Below, one piece after another: positions 45,367-55,848 of a stretch of DNA of 64,000 bases. The number at the start of each line of letters is the position of its first letter. The first letter of the stretch is position 1. The notes under the pieces were generated by a model, which was given only the letters and a program-made list of their open reading frames with translations, was not told where the DNA came from and ran no database searches. The DNA lies in contig NZ_CP026167.1 of the NCBI RefSeq assembly GCF_002902985.1, forward strand, positions 1,550,001-1,614,000, read 5' to 3'. This stretch comes from Leclercia sp. LSNIH1. Lineage in GTDB: Bacteria > Pseudomonadota > Gammaproteobacteria > Enterobacterales > Enterobacteriaceae. Made by a program: the position numbers and the translations under genes.

Positions 45367-45396
45367 TTCTGTACCTGTCTGGTGGAATGAGAAATC

Positions 45397-47061
45397 ATGT
45401 TAAATCGTATCAAGATTGTTACCAGCTTATTGCTGGTTTTGGTTATTTTTGGCCTATTACAGCTCACATCCGGTGGTCTTTTCTTTAATGCCCTGAAGCA
45501 TGACAAAGAAAACTTCACCGTCCTGCAAACCATTCGTCAGCAACAATCCACGCTTAACAGCAGCTGGGTAGCGTTGCTGCAAACCCGTAACACCCTGAAC
45601 CGCGCGGGCATCCGCTACATGATGGATCAGAACAACATCGGTAGCGGTGCCACCGTGAACGATCTGATGCAGATTGCTGCTGCTTCACTGAAGCAGGCGG
45701 AAAAAAGCTGGGCGGAGTACGAAGCCCTGCCGCGTGACCCGCGTCAGAGTGAAGGCGCCGCGCTGGAAATCAAACGTAACTACGATATCTATCATGGTGC
45801 GCTGGCCGAACTGATCCAGCTGCTGGGCGCAGGCAAGATCAATGAGTTCTTCGATCAGCCGACCCAGAGCTACCAGGATGGCTTTGAGAAGCAGTACGTT
45901 AACTATCTGCAGCAGAACGATCATCTGTATCAGACCGCCGTGGACGACAGCAACAGCTCTTACAGCCAGGCCCTCTGGATCCTGCTCAGCGTGCTGATCC
46001 TGGTGCTGGTGGTGATTGTCGGCGTGTGGCTGGGTATCCGTCACTCTCTGATCTCTCCGCTGAACCGTCTGACTGACAGCATTCGTCATATCGCCGGCGG
46101 CGATCTGGTGAAACGCATCGAAGTGGAAGGTTCTAACGAGATGGGGCAGCTGGCCGATACGCTGCGTCACATGCAGGCTGAACTGATGCGTACCGTCGGC
46201 GACGTGCGTAATGGCGCTAACGCCATCTACAGCGGCGCGAGCGAAATCTCCATGGGTAACAACGATCTCTCCTCCCGTACCGAGCAGCAGGCGGCCTCGC
46301 TGGAAGAGACCGCAGCCAGCATGGAAGAGCTGACCGCCACCGTGAAGCAGAACGCCGAGAACGCCCGTCAGGCGAGCCATCTGGCGCTGAGCGCATCCGA
46401 AACCGCGCAGAAAGGCGGCAAAGTGGTGGATAACGTGGTGCAAACCATGCGTGACATCGCCGGAAGTTCGCAGAAGATTGCTGACATCATCAGCGTCATC
46501 GACGGTATTGCCTTCCAGACCAACATCCTGGCGCTGAACGCGGCGGTAGAAGCGGCGCGTGCCGGTGAGCAGGGGCGTGGTTTTGCGGTGGTCGCGGGTG
46601 AAGTCCGTAACCTGGCCCAGCGCAGCGCCCAGGCCGCACGCGAGATCAAGAGCCTGATTGAGGACTCCGTGGGTCGCGTCGAAGTGGGTTCCACGCTGGT
46701 GGAAAGCGCCGGTGAGACCATGGGTGAAATCGTCAGCGCGGTGACCCGCGTAACCGACATTATGGGTGAGATCGCCTCTGCCTCTGATGAGCAGAGCCGC
46801 GGGATCGACCAGGTGGGTCTGGCGGTGGCCGAGATGGATCGCGTCACCCAGCAGAACGCCTCGCTGGTGCAGGAATCTGCGGCTGCGGCAGCGGCACTGG
46901 AAGAGCAGGCGAGCCGTCTGACTCAGGCAGTGGCGGTGTTCCGCATTCAGCAGGAGCAGCAGAAAGCCCATGCACACGCGGCGGTGAAAACCGTGACGTC
47001 GCCGGTAACGACGCGCAAAGCGGCGGTTACCGACAGCGGTGACAACTGGGAAACCTTCTGA
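45397..47061 (+). CDS. tsr: Methyl-accepting chemotaxis protein I (serine receptor)
   Basis: A 554-residue chemoreceptor. It has a first membrane helix (~residues 7-30), a periplasmic four-helix ligand domain with [11 protein letters not shown], which holds the serine-binding Arg, a second helix (~190-213, [20 protein letters not shown]), a HAMP domain ([21 protein letters not shown]) and the signalling tip [20 protein letters not shown]. The C-terminal NWETF pentapeptide, which tethers CheR and CheB, is intact. The sigma-28 promoter upstream agrees with this role. Confidence 0.97.
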   Translation: MLNRIKIVTSLLLVLVIFGLLQLTSGGLFFNALKHDKENFTVLQTIRQQQSTLNSSWVALLQTRNTLNRAGIRYMMDQNNIGSGATVNDLMQIAAASLKQAEKSWAEYEALPRDPRQSEGAALEIKRNYDIYHGALAELIQLLGAGKINEFFDQPTQSYQDGFEKQYVNYLQQNDHLYQTAVDDSNSSYSQALWILLSVLILVLVVIVGVWLGIRHSLISPLNRLTDSIRHIAGGDLVKRIEVEGSNEMGQLADTLRHMQAELMRTVGDVRNGANAIYSGASEISMGNNDLSSRTEQQAASLEETAASMEELTATVKQNAENARQASHLALSASETAQKGGKVVDNVVQTMRDIAGSSQKIADIISVIDGIAFQTNILALNAAVEAARAGEQGRGFAVVAGEVRNLAQRSAQAAREIKSLIEDSVGRVEVGSTLVESAGETMGEIVSAVTRVTDIMGEIASASDEQSRGIDQVGLAVAEMDRVTQQNASLVQESAAAAAALEEQASRLTQAVAVFRIQQEQQKAHAHAAVKTVTSPVTTRKAAVTDSGDNWETF

Positions 47062-47068
47062 TGTGAAT

Positions 47069-47098
47069 AGCGCCCTGTTCAGGCAGGGCGCTGTTTTT
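47069..47098 (+). terminator. Terminator after tsr
   Basis: A 9-bp perfect stem (AGCGCCCTG / CAGGGCGCT, 6-nt loop) followed by GTTTTT, 7 bases after the tsr stop codon. Confidence 0.93.
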
Positions 47099-47100
47099 GT

Positions 47101-47170
47101 GCCCGGCGGCGCTGCGCTTGCACGGGCCTACGATTTTGTAGGCCGGGTAAGGCGAAGCCGCCACCCGGCA
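47101..47170. repeat. REP/BIME element between tsr and lgoT
   Basis: Two inverted REP units (GCCCGGCGGCGCTGCGCTTG...GGGCCTACG and GTAGGCCGGGTAAGGCGAAGC...CCCGGCA) fill the space between the convergent genes tsr and lgoT. Confidence 0.85.
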
Positions 47171-47173
47171 CTA

Positions 47174-48535
47174 TTACTGCTGATGCGGATCGCTGATCGG
47201 CTGACGCACCAGGAAGATATAGGCTAACGCCCCCAGCGCCGTGACGCAGCCGCAGATGATCAGCGCCAGGCGGAACGAGTGGGTGGTGTCGACGATAAAC
47301 CCGGTGACAATCGGGGCAAACGAGGCGCAGATGAAACTGGCGAAGTTTTGAATGCTGCCCACCGAGGCGGTCATTCGTGATGCCACGGCCACATGGATCA
47401 ATCCCCAGCACGACGTGCCCGCAAAGTGGATGCAGAACAGCGCCATCCCAATCAGCAGTACCGCACTCATCGCCGTGGTCGCTTCCGGTACCACGAAGGT
47501 GAAGGCCGCCGAACAGAGCATCCCGCTGATAATGCACAGCTTACGGCTGCGTACCGGCGCCATGCCGCGTTTCACCAGCGCATCGGTGGTGAAGCCATTG
47601 ACTAACATCCCCGCCGCACCAAACAGGAATGGAATGGCCGCCATCAGGCCGGTGCTTTTCAGATCCAGGTTATAGGCCGTTTGCAGATAGCCCGGCAGCC
47701 AGGCCAGATAGAGCCAGGCGGTATAGTTGATGCCGCTAAAGCCCAGCATCATTCCCCACATGGTGCGGTTGCGGAACAGGCTGCGCCATTCAGCAAAGCT
47801 TAAGGGATCGCGACGGGTGTTAACGCTACCGGCGTTGAGGTACGCCTGCTCGACGCCGCTCAGCTCGAGCTCCTCGCGGTTGCGATAGAGCATGTACCAG
47901 CCAATAGCGAGGAAAATACCCAATACGCCGATGGTGATAAACATCCCGCGCCAGCCCATCACCAGCATCATTGCCGCCAGCAGCGGCGGGCTGATGGCCA
48001 CGCCGATGGTCGAGGCGGCGTTGAAAAAGCCCATCGGACGGCCACGCTCTTTGATGTTGAACCAGTCGTTAATTACCTTTACGCCACAGGGGTTCATCGG
48101 CGCTTCGCCAATCCCCATCCCGATGCGCACCAGCACGAACTGGGTAAAGCTGTGAACCATTCCGGACATCGCCTGGAACAGCGACCAGAAGAACATTCCC
48201 AGCCCCAGCATCAGGCGCGGGCCTTTGCGGTCCAGCAGCGGGCCGCAGGGCAGCTGGGCGATACCATACGCCAGCGAGAACACCGATAGCAGGGCGCCGA
48301 TCTCGGTGGCGCTGAGACCCAGCTCCTCGCGAATGGTAAGATTTGCCACCGACAGCGAGCTGCGATCGAGATAATTAATGACCGCGGCAAAAAACAATAA
48401 CAGCATCGCTGTCGTCTGGATGCGCTTTATTCGCGCGCTACGCTGAATAGCACCTGTTGGCGGCAGAGAAATATCTGTTGTCTTTTCTTTGTCAAAGGTG
48501 GTCTGCGGGTCGAGAGTTATATTGCTTTTTTCCAC
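47174..48535 (-). CDS. lgoT: L-galactonate transporter LgoT (MFS)
   Basis: A 453-residue major facilitator of the anion:cation symporter group with about 12 membrane helices (YLDRSSLSVANLTIREELG, GIAQLPCGPLLDRKGPRLMLG, GIGEAPMNPCGVKVINDWF). I use the GTG at 48535, because AGGAG stands 6 bases before it and the product then has exactly the E. coli LgoT length; the frame runs 43 codons further upstream. It takes up L-galactonate. Confidence 0.94.
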   Translation of the reverse strand: MEKSNITLDPQTTFDKEKTTDISLPPTGAIQRSARIKRIQTTAMLLLFFAAVINYLDRSSLSVANLTIREELGLSATEIGALLSVFSLAYGIAQLPCGPLLDRKGPRLMLGLGMFFWSLFQAMSGMVHSFTQFVLVRIGMGIGEAPMNPCGVKVINDWFNIKERGRPMGFFNAASTIGVAISPPLLAAMMLVMGWRGMFITIGVLGIFLAIGWYMLYRNREELELSGVEQAYLNAGSVNTRRDPLSFAEWRSLFRNRTMWGMMLGFSGINYTAWLYLAWLPGYLQTAYNLDLKSTGLMAAIPFLFGAAGMLVNGFTTDALVKRGMAPVRSRKLCIISGMLCSAAFTFVVPEATTAMSAVLLIGMALFCIHFAGTSCWGLIHVAVASRMTASVGSIQNFASFICASFAPIVTGFIVDTTHSFRLALIICGCVTALGALAYIFLVRQPISDPHQQ

Positions 48536-48742
48536 GCCGGACTCCTGAATTATTGTAGGGGTATTCTCTGATCTTTTATTAGAGAAATATCTATAACGAT
48601 AAGTGATGGAATATCCGCATTCCTCACCGCGCAATAAAAAATTAAGTCGACTCCCGGTGAGCATAGGCAGCCGTTATTTTCCCGCGTGTGTCCGATCGCG
48701 GAAGCGTGCTGTCCGTAAAGATTTGCTGTTTTTAATCGGTAC

Positions 48743-49657
48743 TTAATAAAAGACCGTCGCGCTCTGGTTAATGGAGCGGATCATCGACTGTTTCGCGGTA
48801 TGCAGGTGATTACGCATCGCCAGATTGGCATCCAGATCGTTGCGGCAGATAAGCGCGCTAAGGATGGTCATATGCTCATCGATGGCGATGATATTGCGCT
48901 GCTTCAGGTCGCTCTCATCCCACTGGTAGTGGAAATGGAAGATGAATGAGATGATCTCCAGCGACTGGTTGAAAAAGATGTTGTTGGCGGCGGAGAGCAG
49001 CAGGGAGTGGAAGTCGCGATCCAGCCGGGAGAACTGGCGAAAGCTGTCGCCGATGCTGTCGCGCAGGGCGCGGTGCTCCTCCAGCAGGGTGCGGGCCTGG
49101 AGCCAGCGCGGGTCGCTGTCGGGCAGATTGAGGAAATGCTGCAGAGCGTGGGTTTCGAGCATTTCGCGCAGCTCGAATAGCTGCTCAGCCCACGACTGAT
49201 CAAACTGCTTCATTCGCCACTGGCCGCGCTTTTCGCTCTCGATCAGGTTGTAGCGGCTAAATTTAAGTAAGTACTCCCTTACCACCACCGGGCTGACGCC
49301 TGCGCTACGCGCCAGCGCCAGCTCCGAAAAGGCCTCTCCGGCACGCAGAATGCGCTGGTTGATCATCGACAAAAAGCTCTGCTCAAAAAGCCGGGTCTGC
49401 TCGGCCAGCGGCGCGATCTCGCAGCTGAAGCCATCGCTGGCGTCGGGCTTGCGGGCAATCACGTAGTCATTGTTCACCCGCGTCAGTACGCCGCAGTCGC
49501 AGAGATGGGCCTGGATGTGGCGCACGGTGGTGCGACTGATGTTGTACATCTCCGCCAGCGCGCTTTGTGAGGGCAGCGGTGACGGAATGTGGCCCCTCGC
49601 CATGTCGTCGATCACCTGGTTAATCACGTTATGACGCAAATTTTGCGAACGGCTCAT
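48743..49657 (-). CDS. lgoR: LgoR, GntR-type regulator of L-galactonate genes
   Basis: A 304-residue regulator with an N-terminal winged helix (IPSPLPSQSALAEMYNISRTTVRHIQAHL, residues ~24-52), a second region resembling a wing/helix (LARSAGVSPVVVREYLLKFSRYNLIE) and a C-terminal FCD-type helical effector domain (ELREMLETHALQHFL, FSRLDRDFHSLLLSAANN). Length equals E. coli LgoR (YjjM). It lies between lgoT and the divergent lgoD. Confidence 0.93.
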   Translation of the reverse strand: MSRSQNLRHNVINQVIDDMARGHIPSPLPSQSALAEMYNISRTTVRHIQAHLCDCGVLTRVNNDYVIARKPDASDGFSCEIAPLAEQTRLFEQSFLSMINQRILRAGEAFSELALARSAGVSPVVVREYLLKFSRYNLIESEKRGQWRMKQFDQSWAEQLFELREMLETHALQHFLNLPDSDPRWLQARTLLEEHRALRDSIGDSFRQFSRLDRDFHSLLLSAANNIFFNQSLEIISFIFHFHYQWDESDLKQRNIIAIDEHMTILSALICRNDLDANLAMRNHLHTAKQSMIRSINQSATVFY

Positions 49658-49805
49658 GAAAGATTCCTTCTGGCAGAAAAGGGGGCATTAAAACCCTATT
49701 TAAAACGGCTTTATGCGCGGCAATTCACAAATCCCTTTATTGCCCACCCGTTATTTTGCGTTTTCATCAATATCTGAAACCACGACAGAACGGGAGAAAC
49801 AAAAA

Positions 49806-50828
49806 ATGATGACGATGAATACGCTGGTATGTCAGGAACCGAAAAAATTACTCTGGACGCAGCGGGAAGTGCCCGTTCCCGGCGATGATGAGGCGCTGAT
49901 AAAAATAAAAACGGTGGGCATTTGCGGGACCGATATACATGCCTGGGGCGGCAATCAACCCTTTTTTAATTATCCCCGCGTGCTTGGGCATGAAATATGT
50001 GGCGAGGTGGTAGGGATCGGCAAAAATATTCGCACGCTGCATCAAGGCCAGCAGGTAGCCGTCATTCCTTACGTCGCCTGCCAGCAGTGTCCGGCCTGCC
50101 TGAGCGGCAAAACCAACTGCTGCGAAGCTATCTCGGTGATCGGCGTACATCAGGACGGCGGTTTTAGTGAGTATCTGTCGGTGCCGGTGAGCAACCTGCT
50201 GCCCGCAGACGGGATCGACCCCGAGGCGGCGGCCCTGATCGAGCCGTTTGCGATAAGCGCCCATGCGGTACGCCGCGCAGCCATTCAGCCGTGAGAGCAC
50301 CTGCTGGTTGTGGGGGCCGGACCGATTGGCCTGGGGGCGGCGGCGATTGCGCATGCGGATGGCGCGCAGGTGGTGGTCGCCGATACCAGTCCCGCCCGGC
50401 GAGAACATGTGCAGCGCTCTCTGGGCGTAGCGGCGCTCGATCCCTCGGCAGCCGATTTTACCGATCGGCTGCGGGCGCAATACGACGGGGCCCTGGCGCA
50501 GAAGGTAATTGATGCTACCGGTAATCCGCAGGCGATGAACAATACCGTCAATTTGATCCGCCACGGCGGCACCATCGTCTTTGTCGGGCTGCACAAGGGC
50601 GATCTGCAATTCTCCGACCCGGAGTTTCATAAGAAAGAGACCACCATGATGGGGAGCCGCAACGCCACCGGGGAGGATTTCGCCAAAGTGGGACGGCTGA
50701 TGGCTGAAGGCAAATTGACGGCAGAGATGATGCTGACCCACCGCTACGCGTTTCGTGAGCTGGCGGAAGTGTATGAGGCGGAGGTGATTAATAATCGCGG
50801 TCTGATTAAGGGCGTGATTGGCTTTTAA
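49806..50828 (+). pseudogene. lgoD: L-galactonate 5-dehydrogenase gene lgoD with in-frame TGA
   Basis: One frame of 340 codons runs through the whole region, broken by a single TGA at 50292-50294, at about codon 163. Around it the translation reads AHAVRRAAIQP-stop-EHLLVVGAGPIGLGAAA; homologues have Gly there, so GGA to TGA is the simplest change. Before the stop lie the zinc medium-chain dehydrogenase motifs GICGTDIHAWGG, GHEICGEVVG and CQQCPACLSGKTNCC. After it lie the Rossmann loop VVGAGPIGLGAAA and the rest of the enzyme. The product would lose its cofactor domain. All other codons look maintained, so the event is recent or a sequencing error. Confidence 0.9.
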
Positions 50829-50839
50829 CGGTTGCCATG

Positions 50840-50873
50840 CAGCGCCCGGGGAGGTGTTGGGCGCTGTTTTTTT
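50840..50873 (+). terminator. Terminator after lgoD
   Basis: An 8-bp stem (CAGCGCCC / GGGCGCTG, 11-nt loop) followed by seven T. A second hairpin (GGGAGAGG / CCTCTCCC, 50884-50903) lies next to it, just after the opgB stop on the other strand. Confidence 0.92.
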
Positions 50874-50907
50874 CTTGCGAAGCGGGAGAGGCGAGCCTCT
50901 CCCGGGT

Positions 50908-53199
50908 TTACCCTTCCGCGTTAACCACTTTGATCTCCACCATCCCGATCCCCAGCTGGCGCGGAGAGTGGCCGAGAATATTCCCCTCGTTAGTGGACTC
51001 CGGTGCAGGCGGAACAATCACCAGCGTGCTGCTGTGCGACGGGTTGTCGAAATGCAGCGTCGTGGTGGTGACCTCGTTCCCCAGCGTCAGGGTCTGCTCT
51101 TTATCGCCAATACGTACCGGAATCGGTTTGTTAGCGTTTGGTCCCCAGGCTTTGGCGGTGATCACCAGGTCGAATTTCGCCGGCAGCGGCTGGTTATATT
51201 CGATCTTCACCTCATCACCCAGTTGGGCGTTAGACCAGCGTCCCCAGGATTCCGGACGCGAGATCCCGCTGAACTGCTTCACCTCTTCGGGCGCCCCGGC
51301 CACGTTAAAGACAAAGCTGTCAGCCTTGTAGCGGATGTCGTTGTCGGACACCTTGAGCATGTCGACGTTGCGCTGATAGCGATCGGTGCTGATCACTGTA
51401 TCTTTAAACGCCGTCTTGCCCTTCCACTGCGCTTTATCGACATGCTGCACGGTCTGCTCGCCGCCTAACTGGCCCTGAGAAACACACCAGTCGGTAGAGA
51501 GCGCCAGCGGCTGCGACCAGAGCTGACCCATCTTGTAGCAGCGATCGACCCAGACGAAGTTATCCCGCGGGGCGAAGTCGGCCAACTGGTAGCGCAGCGG
51601 AGCCGAGTATTCGCTTTCCGGCAGCGGTTCCACTCGCTTATCGGAAACGCGCAGCAGCAGCGGCAGGCGGAAGTGGCTGTCGGAGAAGGCCATCATGTTT
51701 TTCTGGCTGTCGATGGTGAATTCTTTCAGCTCTTTCGGGAAGTTCCACAGGCGAATGACGTCCGGTTTCCACGCCAGCACTTTTTCCTTCATGTTGAGGA
51801 ACACTTCAGACAGCGACTGCCCGGAGAGGCTACTGCGGCCCAGGCCGATAAAGTTATCCCCGCCGAGAATATCCAGCACCGTTGCGCCGTTATCCATGGT
51901 GTTGCGCTTCACGGCCATCACCTCCTGCTGCGGCTTATCGCCACGCAGGATAAAGAACAGGTTGCTGCGATCGTGCTTGTTCAGCGCATCCCAGGCGGTG
52001 TTTTTCATCGCCAGATGGTCGGAAGAGACCACAATCACCGTGTTTTTGAAATACGGCGAGGCTTTGATTTTTTCGATCAGCGCCGCAATGTGCTCCTGAC
52101 TACAGCCCACCGCGCTAAAGGATTGATTGGGCTTGCCGTCAAGGGCATAGCGCTTGCGCTGGCAGGTGCGGGAGATAAAGCCGTCCGGGTGGTGCGTATC
52201 CACCGTCAGGGCAAACAGCGAGAAGCGTTTGCCGGACTGTGACAGCGCCTCGAATTTTTTCCAGGTTTCATCCAGCACCGTATCGTCATAGAAGCCCCAG
52301 TCGTTACGGTAGGTCGGATCCGCGACGGTGGTTTTTAACTCTTCTGCACCGTAGAGATGGTCAAAACCGTGGGACTTCAGGAACACATCTTTCCCTGCGA
52401 AACGGAGGTTGGCGCCCTGCATGAAGTAGTTCTCGTACCCGGAGTTTTTCAGGATATCGCCGAGACAGATATTCTGCGGGAAGAAGCTCGACACCGATGC
52501 GGAAGCGTTACCTTCAAACGGGGCGAACAGCGGAATGCCACACTGGGAGGCGACCATGCCGGCGATGGTGTAATCGGTGCCAGGCAGCTGCGCGGTGTGG
52601 CTGAAATCGATCCCCTCATTTTTGATAGCACCCAGCTCCGGCGCGAGATCCGGGAAGGCGTCATTATCAAAGTAGGTGCGCTCCAGGCTTTCGCCATAGA
52701 TATAGACCAGGTTGAGTTTCGGGTTTGGAATGGTTTTACCCGGCTCTTTGTAATACGCCGCAAAGTCGGGATCGCCATCGCGGGACTGGGATTTCACCAG
52801 CTCGGTGATCTGGTGAAACGCCGGGCTGGCATCCACCGAGGCGAGGGCCAGTACCAGCGCCAGCAGGCTATAACCGAGATGATGCGGATGATGACGGCGG
52901 CGGCGCAGGATCCAGCCCAGCAGGCCGAATACCGCCACCAGGGCAACCACCACACCAATACCTGGAAGTATGTACTTACTAACCCCGGCACCGGTCAGAC
53001 TGTTGGTCAGGGTATAGAGAACAGCATCGTTAATGCCGTCGCCGGTAAAGTAGTCACTGGCGTAGAGGGTAATGTTCAGTACGACAAAAAGCCCCAGCAC
53101 CAGCAGGGTGACAGCAAACCACCAGGTGTTACGACCCGCTTTGCGGGAATAGATAACCACCGAGGCGATAAACAGGGCAACAGAAATAAACTCTGACAA
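50908..53199 (-). CDS. opgB: Phosphoglycerol transferase I (OpgB/MdoB)
   Basis: A 763-residue inner-membrane enzyme that moves phosphoglycerol from phosphatidylglycerol to osmoregulated periplasmic glucans. Three or four N-terminal membrane helices span residues ~5-130. The alkaline-phosphatase-like catalytic domain follows, with the [12 protein letters not shown] nucleophile motif, [17 protein letters not shown] and [16 protein letters not shown] place the start at the TTG at 53199: GAGGA precedes it and the length then equals the E. coli protein, although the frame is open 35 codons further. Confidence 0.95.
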   Translation of the reverse strand: MSEFISVALFIASVVIYSRKAGRNTWWFAVTLLVLGLFVVLNITLYASDYFTGDGINDAVLYTLTNSLTGAGVSKYILPGIGVVVALVAVFGLLGWILRRRRHHPHHLGYSLLALVLALASVDASPAFHQITELVKSQSRDGDPDFAAYYKEPGKTIPNPKLNLVYIYGESLERTYFDNDAFPDLAPELGAIKNEGIDFSHTAQLPGTDYTIAGMVASQCGIPLFAPFEGNASASVSSFFPQNICLGDILKNSGYENYFMQGANLRFAGKDVFLKSHGFDHLYGAEELKTTVADPTYRNDWGFYDDTVLDETWKKFEALSQSGKRFSLFALTVDTHHPDGFISRTCQRKRYALDGKPNQSFSAVGCSQEHIAALIEKIKASPYFKNTVIVVSSDHLAMKNTAWDALNKHDRSNLFFILRGDKPQQEVMAVKRNTMDNGATVLDILGGDNFIGLGRSSLSGQSLSEVFLNMKEKVLAWKPDVIRLWNFPKELKEFTIDSQKNMMAFSDSHFRLPLLLRVSDKRVEPLPESEYSAPLRYQLADFAPRDNFVWVDRCYKMGQLWSQPLALSTDWCVSQGQLGGEQTVQHVDKAQWKGKTAFKDTVISTDRYQRNVDMLKVSDNDIRYKADSFVFNVAGAPEEVKQFSGISRPESWGRWSNAQLGDEVKIEYNQPLPAKFDLVITAKAWGPNANKPIPVRIGDKEQTLTLGNEVTTTTLHFDNPSHSSTLVIVPPAPESTNEGNILGHSPRQLGIGMVEIKVVNAEG

Positions 53200-53379
53200 C
53201 AGCTTATCCTCAACAAAGGCATCCGCCGATTGGCGGATTAACTGTTTAATTTTTGGGTGATCCAATGTAATGGCGATGCCATCAAGCTGCAATTGTAGTG
53301 TCACGCAATTGTGCTGTTGTTAGGATTTGGTTTAGAAAATCGAATGTTTGACGGGCGTCGCTTTCTGCGGGGAAGGGGA

Positions 53380-53406
53380 GAAACGCCGCGGCAGCCGTCG
53401 CGGCGT
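53380..53406 (-). terminator. Terminator after yjjA
   Basis: An 8-bp stem (ACGCCGCG / CGCGGCGT, 8-nt loop) with a TTTCT tail on the minus strand, a few bases downstream of the yjjA stop codon. Confidence 0.7.
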
Positions 53407-53414
53407 GTCGGGGA

Positions 53415-53921
53415 TCAGGAGATAAAGCTCATTCCCTGTTTCAGGACAAAATCACAGGCCTGGGCTTTGACCTTCTTCGCCAGCGGAGAGTTGCCGATGG
53501 TTTCCAGATTCAGCTGTTCGCCGTTATTGGCATTCAGCAGACCCTGGATCCCTTCCAGATAGTTGGTGTCCTGCTGCTGCTCTTCCTGGGTGTCGAGACC
53601 CAGCTTACCCAGCACCTGATTTTTAATGTTGGTGGCGTCGGTCATCGAGGCCAGCTTCTCTTTGGCGCAGTACTCGAGAATCCCGGCTGCGTTATTCATG
53701 TTGCTGGCAGAGAGCGACTGGGTGCCGTTGTTGAGCAGACCGGTGAGCGAGGAGAGGGAGAGGCCACCGCTCTGGGAGGTTGTGGTGGTGCTGTTGCTGC
53801 TGCCCGCGCTGAGCTGGCTGGCGGCGCTGTTGAGCGTATCCTGCCAGGAGGAGGCCGCCTGGGCTGTACCGGTCATCAGGAGGGCGCTGACTGCGGCGCT
53901 AAGAAGAAAATGTGTTTTCAT
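53415..53921 (-). CDS. yjjA: YjjA, secreted DUF2501 protein
   Basis: A 168-residue protein with a standard signal peptide (MKTHFLLSAAVSALLMTGTAQA). The mature part is Ser/Gln/Asn-rich near its front (SAGSSNSTTTTSQSGG), then helical with two cysteines (EYCAKEKL and AQACDFVLKQ). It corresponds to E. coli YjjA, whose function is unknown. It is a separate unit between dnaC and opgB. Confidence 0.92.
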   Translation of the reverse strand: MKTHFLLSAAVSALLMTGTAQAASSWQDTLNSAASQLSAGSSNSTTTTSQSGGLSLSSLTGLLNNGTQSLSASNMNNAAGILEYCAKEKLASMTDATNIKNQVLGKLGLDTQEEQQQDTNYLEGIQGLLNANNGEQLNLETIGNSPLAKKVKAQACDFVLKQGMSFIS

Positions 53922-54004
53922 AAGACCTACTCTGTCGATTGCCCGCCGGGGCGGAATGGCAGCCAGTATAAACCTCGCGACAGTGCAGGACTTGGGTAAA
54001 TATC

Positions 54005-54742
54005 CTAATACTCTTTACCGGTAACGCGGCTGCGATAGCTTTCCCAGTCAAAAATCACATACAGACTGTTACCCAGTTTCATGCGATCCATCACCCGCTC
54101 GCCCAGCAGACGGGTCATCTCTTCAACGTTATGGTTGGTCAGCATGCCGGTCGGGCGTTTGGAGGAGGAGCGGCGATCGACAATCTGGTTAATGATCACC
54201 TTTTCATAGCGCGATTCGGTCTGCACGCCGATTTCATCAATCACCAGCAGATCCACGTTACTCAGATCGTTCAACAGCTGTTCTTCGCTGGTCTCCCGGT
54301 TGCTGAAGGTATCTTTCATGGCGGACATGATGTCAGCCACGGTGATGATCAGCACCGATTTACCGCGCAGCAGCAGCTCGTTGCAGATGGCCGCCGCGAG
54401 ATGATTTTTGCCGGTGCCCGGCTTGCCGCTGAAGATAAAGCTGGCGATGTTGCCGTCAAACTCTTCTACGTACTGGCGCGCCTGTTGCAGAGCCTGGAGT
54501 TGTCCCTGGGTCTCCACCTTGTAGTTGTCGAAGGAGCAGTTCTGATGCAGAGGACGAATGCCGGAGCGGTTAAAGGTGCGCTGCATCTTCATGGCGCGGT
54601 TCTCCCGCGCCAGCGCCGCCGCACGGATCTTACCCTGCTCTTTTTGCCACGCCAGCAGCTCTTCACCGGTGGTAAAGGCCGGTTTGACGTTAGCGGGCAT
54701 GATCTTCTGCAGACGTTTCATCAGTTCGCCGAACTCTTTCAT
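54005..54742 (-). CDS. dnaC: DnaC helicase loader
   Basis: A 245-residue AAA+ ATPase that loads DnaB helicase at origins and restart forks. It has the N-terminal DnaB-binding region, Walker [16 protein letters not shown] (~residues 100-114), Walker [10 protein letters not shown] and a sensor/arginine-finger region near [12 protein letters not shown]. Its start overlaps the dnaT stop by 4 bases. Confidence 0.97.
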   Translation of the reverse strand: MKEFGELMKRLQKIMPANVKPAFTTGEELLAWQKEQGKIRAAALARENRAMKMQRTFNRSGIRPLHQNCSFDNYKVETQGQLQALQQARQYVEEFDGNIASFIFSGKPGTGKNHLAAAICNELLLRGKSVLIITVADIMSAMKDTFSNRETSEEQLLNDLSNVDLLVIDEIGVQTESRYEKVIINQIVDRRSSSKRPTGMLTNHNVEEMTRLLGERVMDRMKLGNSLYVIFDWESYRSRVTGKEY

Positions 54743-55284
54743 TTGGCACCTCGGAATCCGTGGGGGATCTGTTTATCCGGTTCTGAAAAGGTATTCACAT
54801 CGCGTCTGGCCTGGTTGCCGCTGCTGGCCCGGTTGATCTGCACGCTGCGCGCCAGCTTCTGCTGCCACTGGATATGGTGAAAGACTTTCCCTTCCGCCTG
54901 CCAGTACGCGGTAAAGGCGGCCAGCTCCTCAGGGGCGACGGGCTGGGTGAGGGCAATGCCCCACAGCGCCGCCTGACGCTGGAAATCGGGGTCCGGCTGC
55001 CAGCCACTGTACATGGCGAATTTGCCCATCGGCACCGCAACCGGCGCGCTGGTAGGCTCCTCGAAGAATTGGGTATCCAGAGTGACGTCACTGGCCGGGC
55101 GCGCCAGGCGCGCTTCCAGCTCCAGCAGCTCGGCCAGACGCTGCGGCGTGATGGCGTAAAAAGCCGGTGCGTTATCGGCGAAAACGGCGACAGTACCGCC
55201 TTGCGCCCTGGACAGCACGCCGCGGGGATCGTGCATAAAGGCATCAATGCCAGTGACGCTGGTGGTCAGGATTCTGGAGGACAT
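54739..55284 (-). CDS. dnaT: Primosomal protein DnaT
   Basis: A 181-residue primosome factor needed with PriA, PriB and DnaC for replication restart. The N terminus [22 protein letters not shown] and the C-terminal DNA-binding stretch ([40 protein letters not shown]) match the E. coli protein. It is the first gene of dnaT-dnaC. Confidence 0.96.
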   Translation of the reverse strand: MSSRILTTSVTGIDAFMHDPRGVLSRAQGGTVAVFADNAPAFYAITPQRLAELLELEARLARPASDVTLDTQFFEEPTSAPVAVPMGKFAMYSGWQPDPDFQRQAALWGIALTQPVAPEELAAFTAYWQAEGKVFHHIQWQQKLARSVQINRASSGNQARRDVNTFSEPDKQIPHGFRGAK

Positions 55285-55389
55285 AATACTTCTCTACTGA
55301 GTTACTGCGGACGAGATATGGGCTTATGGTAGCACAGAGAGGAGGGGGCAGGCAGGGGTCTGAAACCCGCTCCCTGACCCCCTGAAAAA

Positions 55390-55818
55390 TCAGGAGATAA
55401 TATTCAGCGTCACATCGATATTGTTGCGGGTGGCGTTAGAGTACGGGCAGACAATGTGCGCCGCATCCACCAGCTTTTTCGCCTCACTGGCGTCCATCCC
55501 TGGCAGGTGAATATTCAGTTTCGCTTCGATGCCAAACCCGGTTGGCAGCGGCCCGATCCCCACTTCGCCCTCAATAAAGGCATCCTGCGGCATGGTGATT
55601 TTGTCGCGGTTAGCCACAAATTTCATGGCGCCGAGAAAACAGGCTGAGTAGCCCGCCGCGAACAGTTGTTCCGGGTTGGTGACTTCACCGCCCGCGCCGC
55701 CCATCTCTTTGGGGACGCCCAGTTTGACATCCAGCACGCCGTCGGACGAGGTGGCGCGACCATCACGGCCGCCGGTAGCTTTGGCTTTGGCGGTATAGAC
55801 AACTTTTTCTAAAGACAT
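55390..55818 (-). CDS. ohr: Organic hydroperoxide resistance protein (Ohr)
   Basis: A 142-residue OsmC/Ohr-family thiol peroxidase. The redox cysteines are in [13 protein letters not shown] (~residue 60) and [11 protein letters not shown] (~124), and the conserved Arg/Glu lie in [12 protein letters not shown] and [10 protein letters not shown]. It reduces lipid and organic hydroperoxides. It follows a TetR-family gene by 30 bp on the same strand. Confidence 0.92.
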   Translation of the reverse strand: MSLEKVVYTAKAKATGGRDGRATSSDGVLDVKLGVPKEMGGAGGEVTNPEQLFAAGYSACFLGAMKFVANRDKITMPQDAFIEGEVGIGPLPTGFGIEAKLNIHLPGMDASEAKKLVDAAHIVCPYSNATRNNIDVTLNIIS

Positions 55819-55848
55819 GGTAGGTTCCTTATCTCAGGGGTGAAAGCG

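Noticed and set aside
48536..48664. Longer lgoT start at 48664
   Set aside because: The added 43 residues are unlike the family, and AGGAG precedes the GTG at 48535.
53200..53304. Longer opgB start at 53304
   Set aside because: The extra 35 residues are not membrane-like and lack a binding site; the TTG at 53199 has GAGGA before it and gives the known length.
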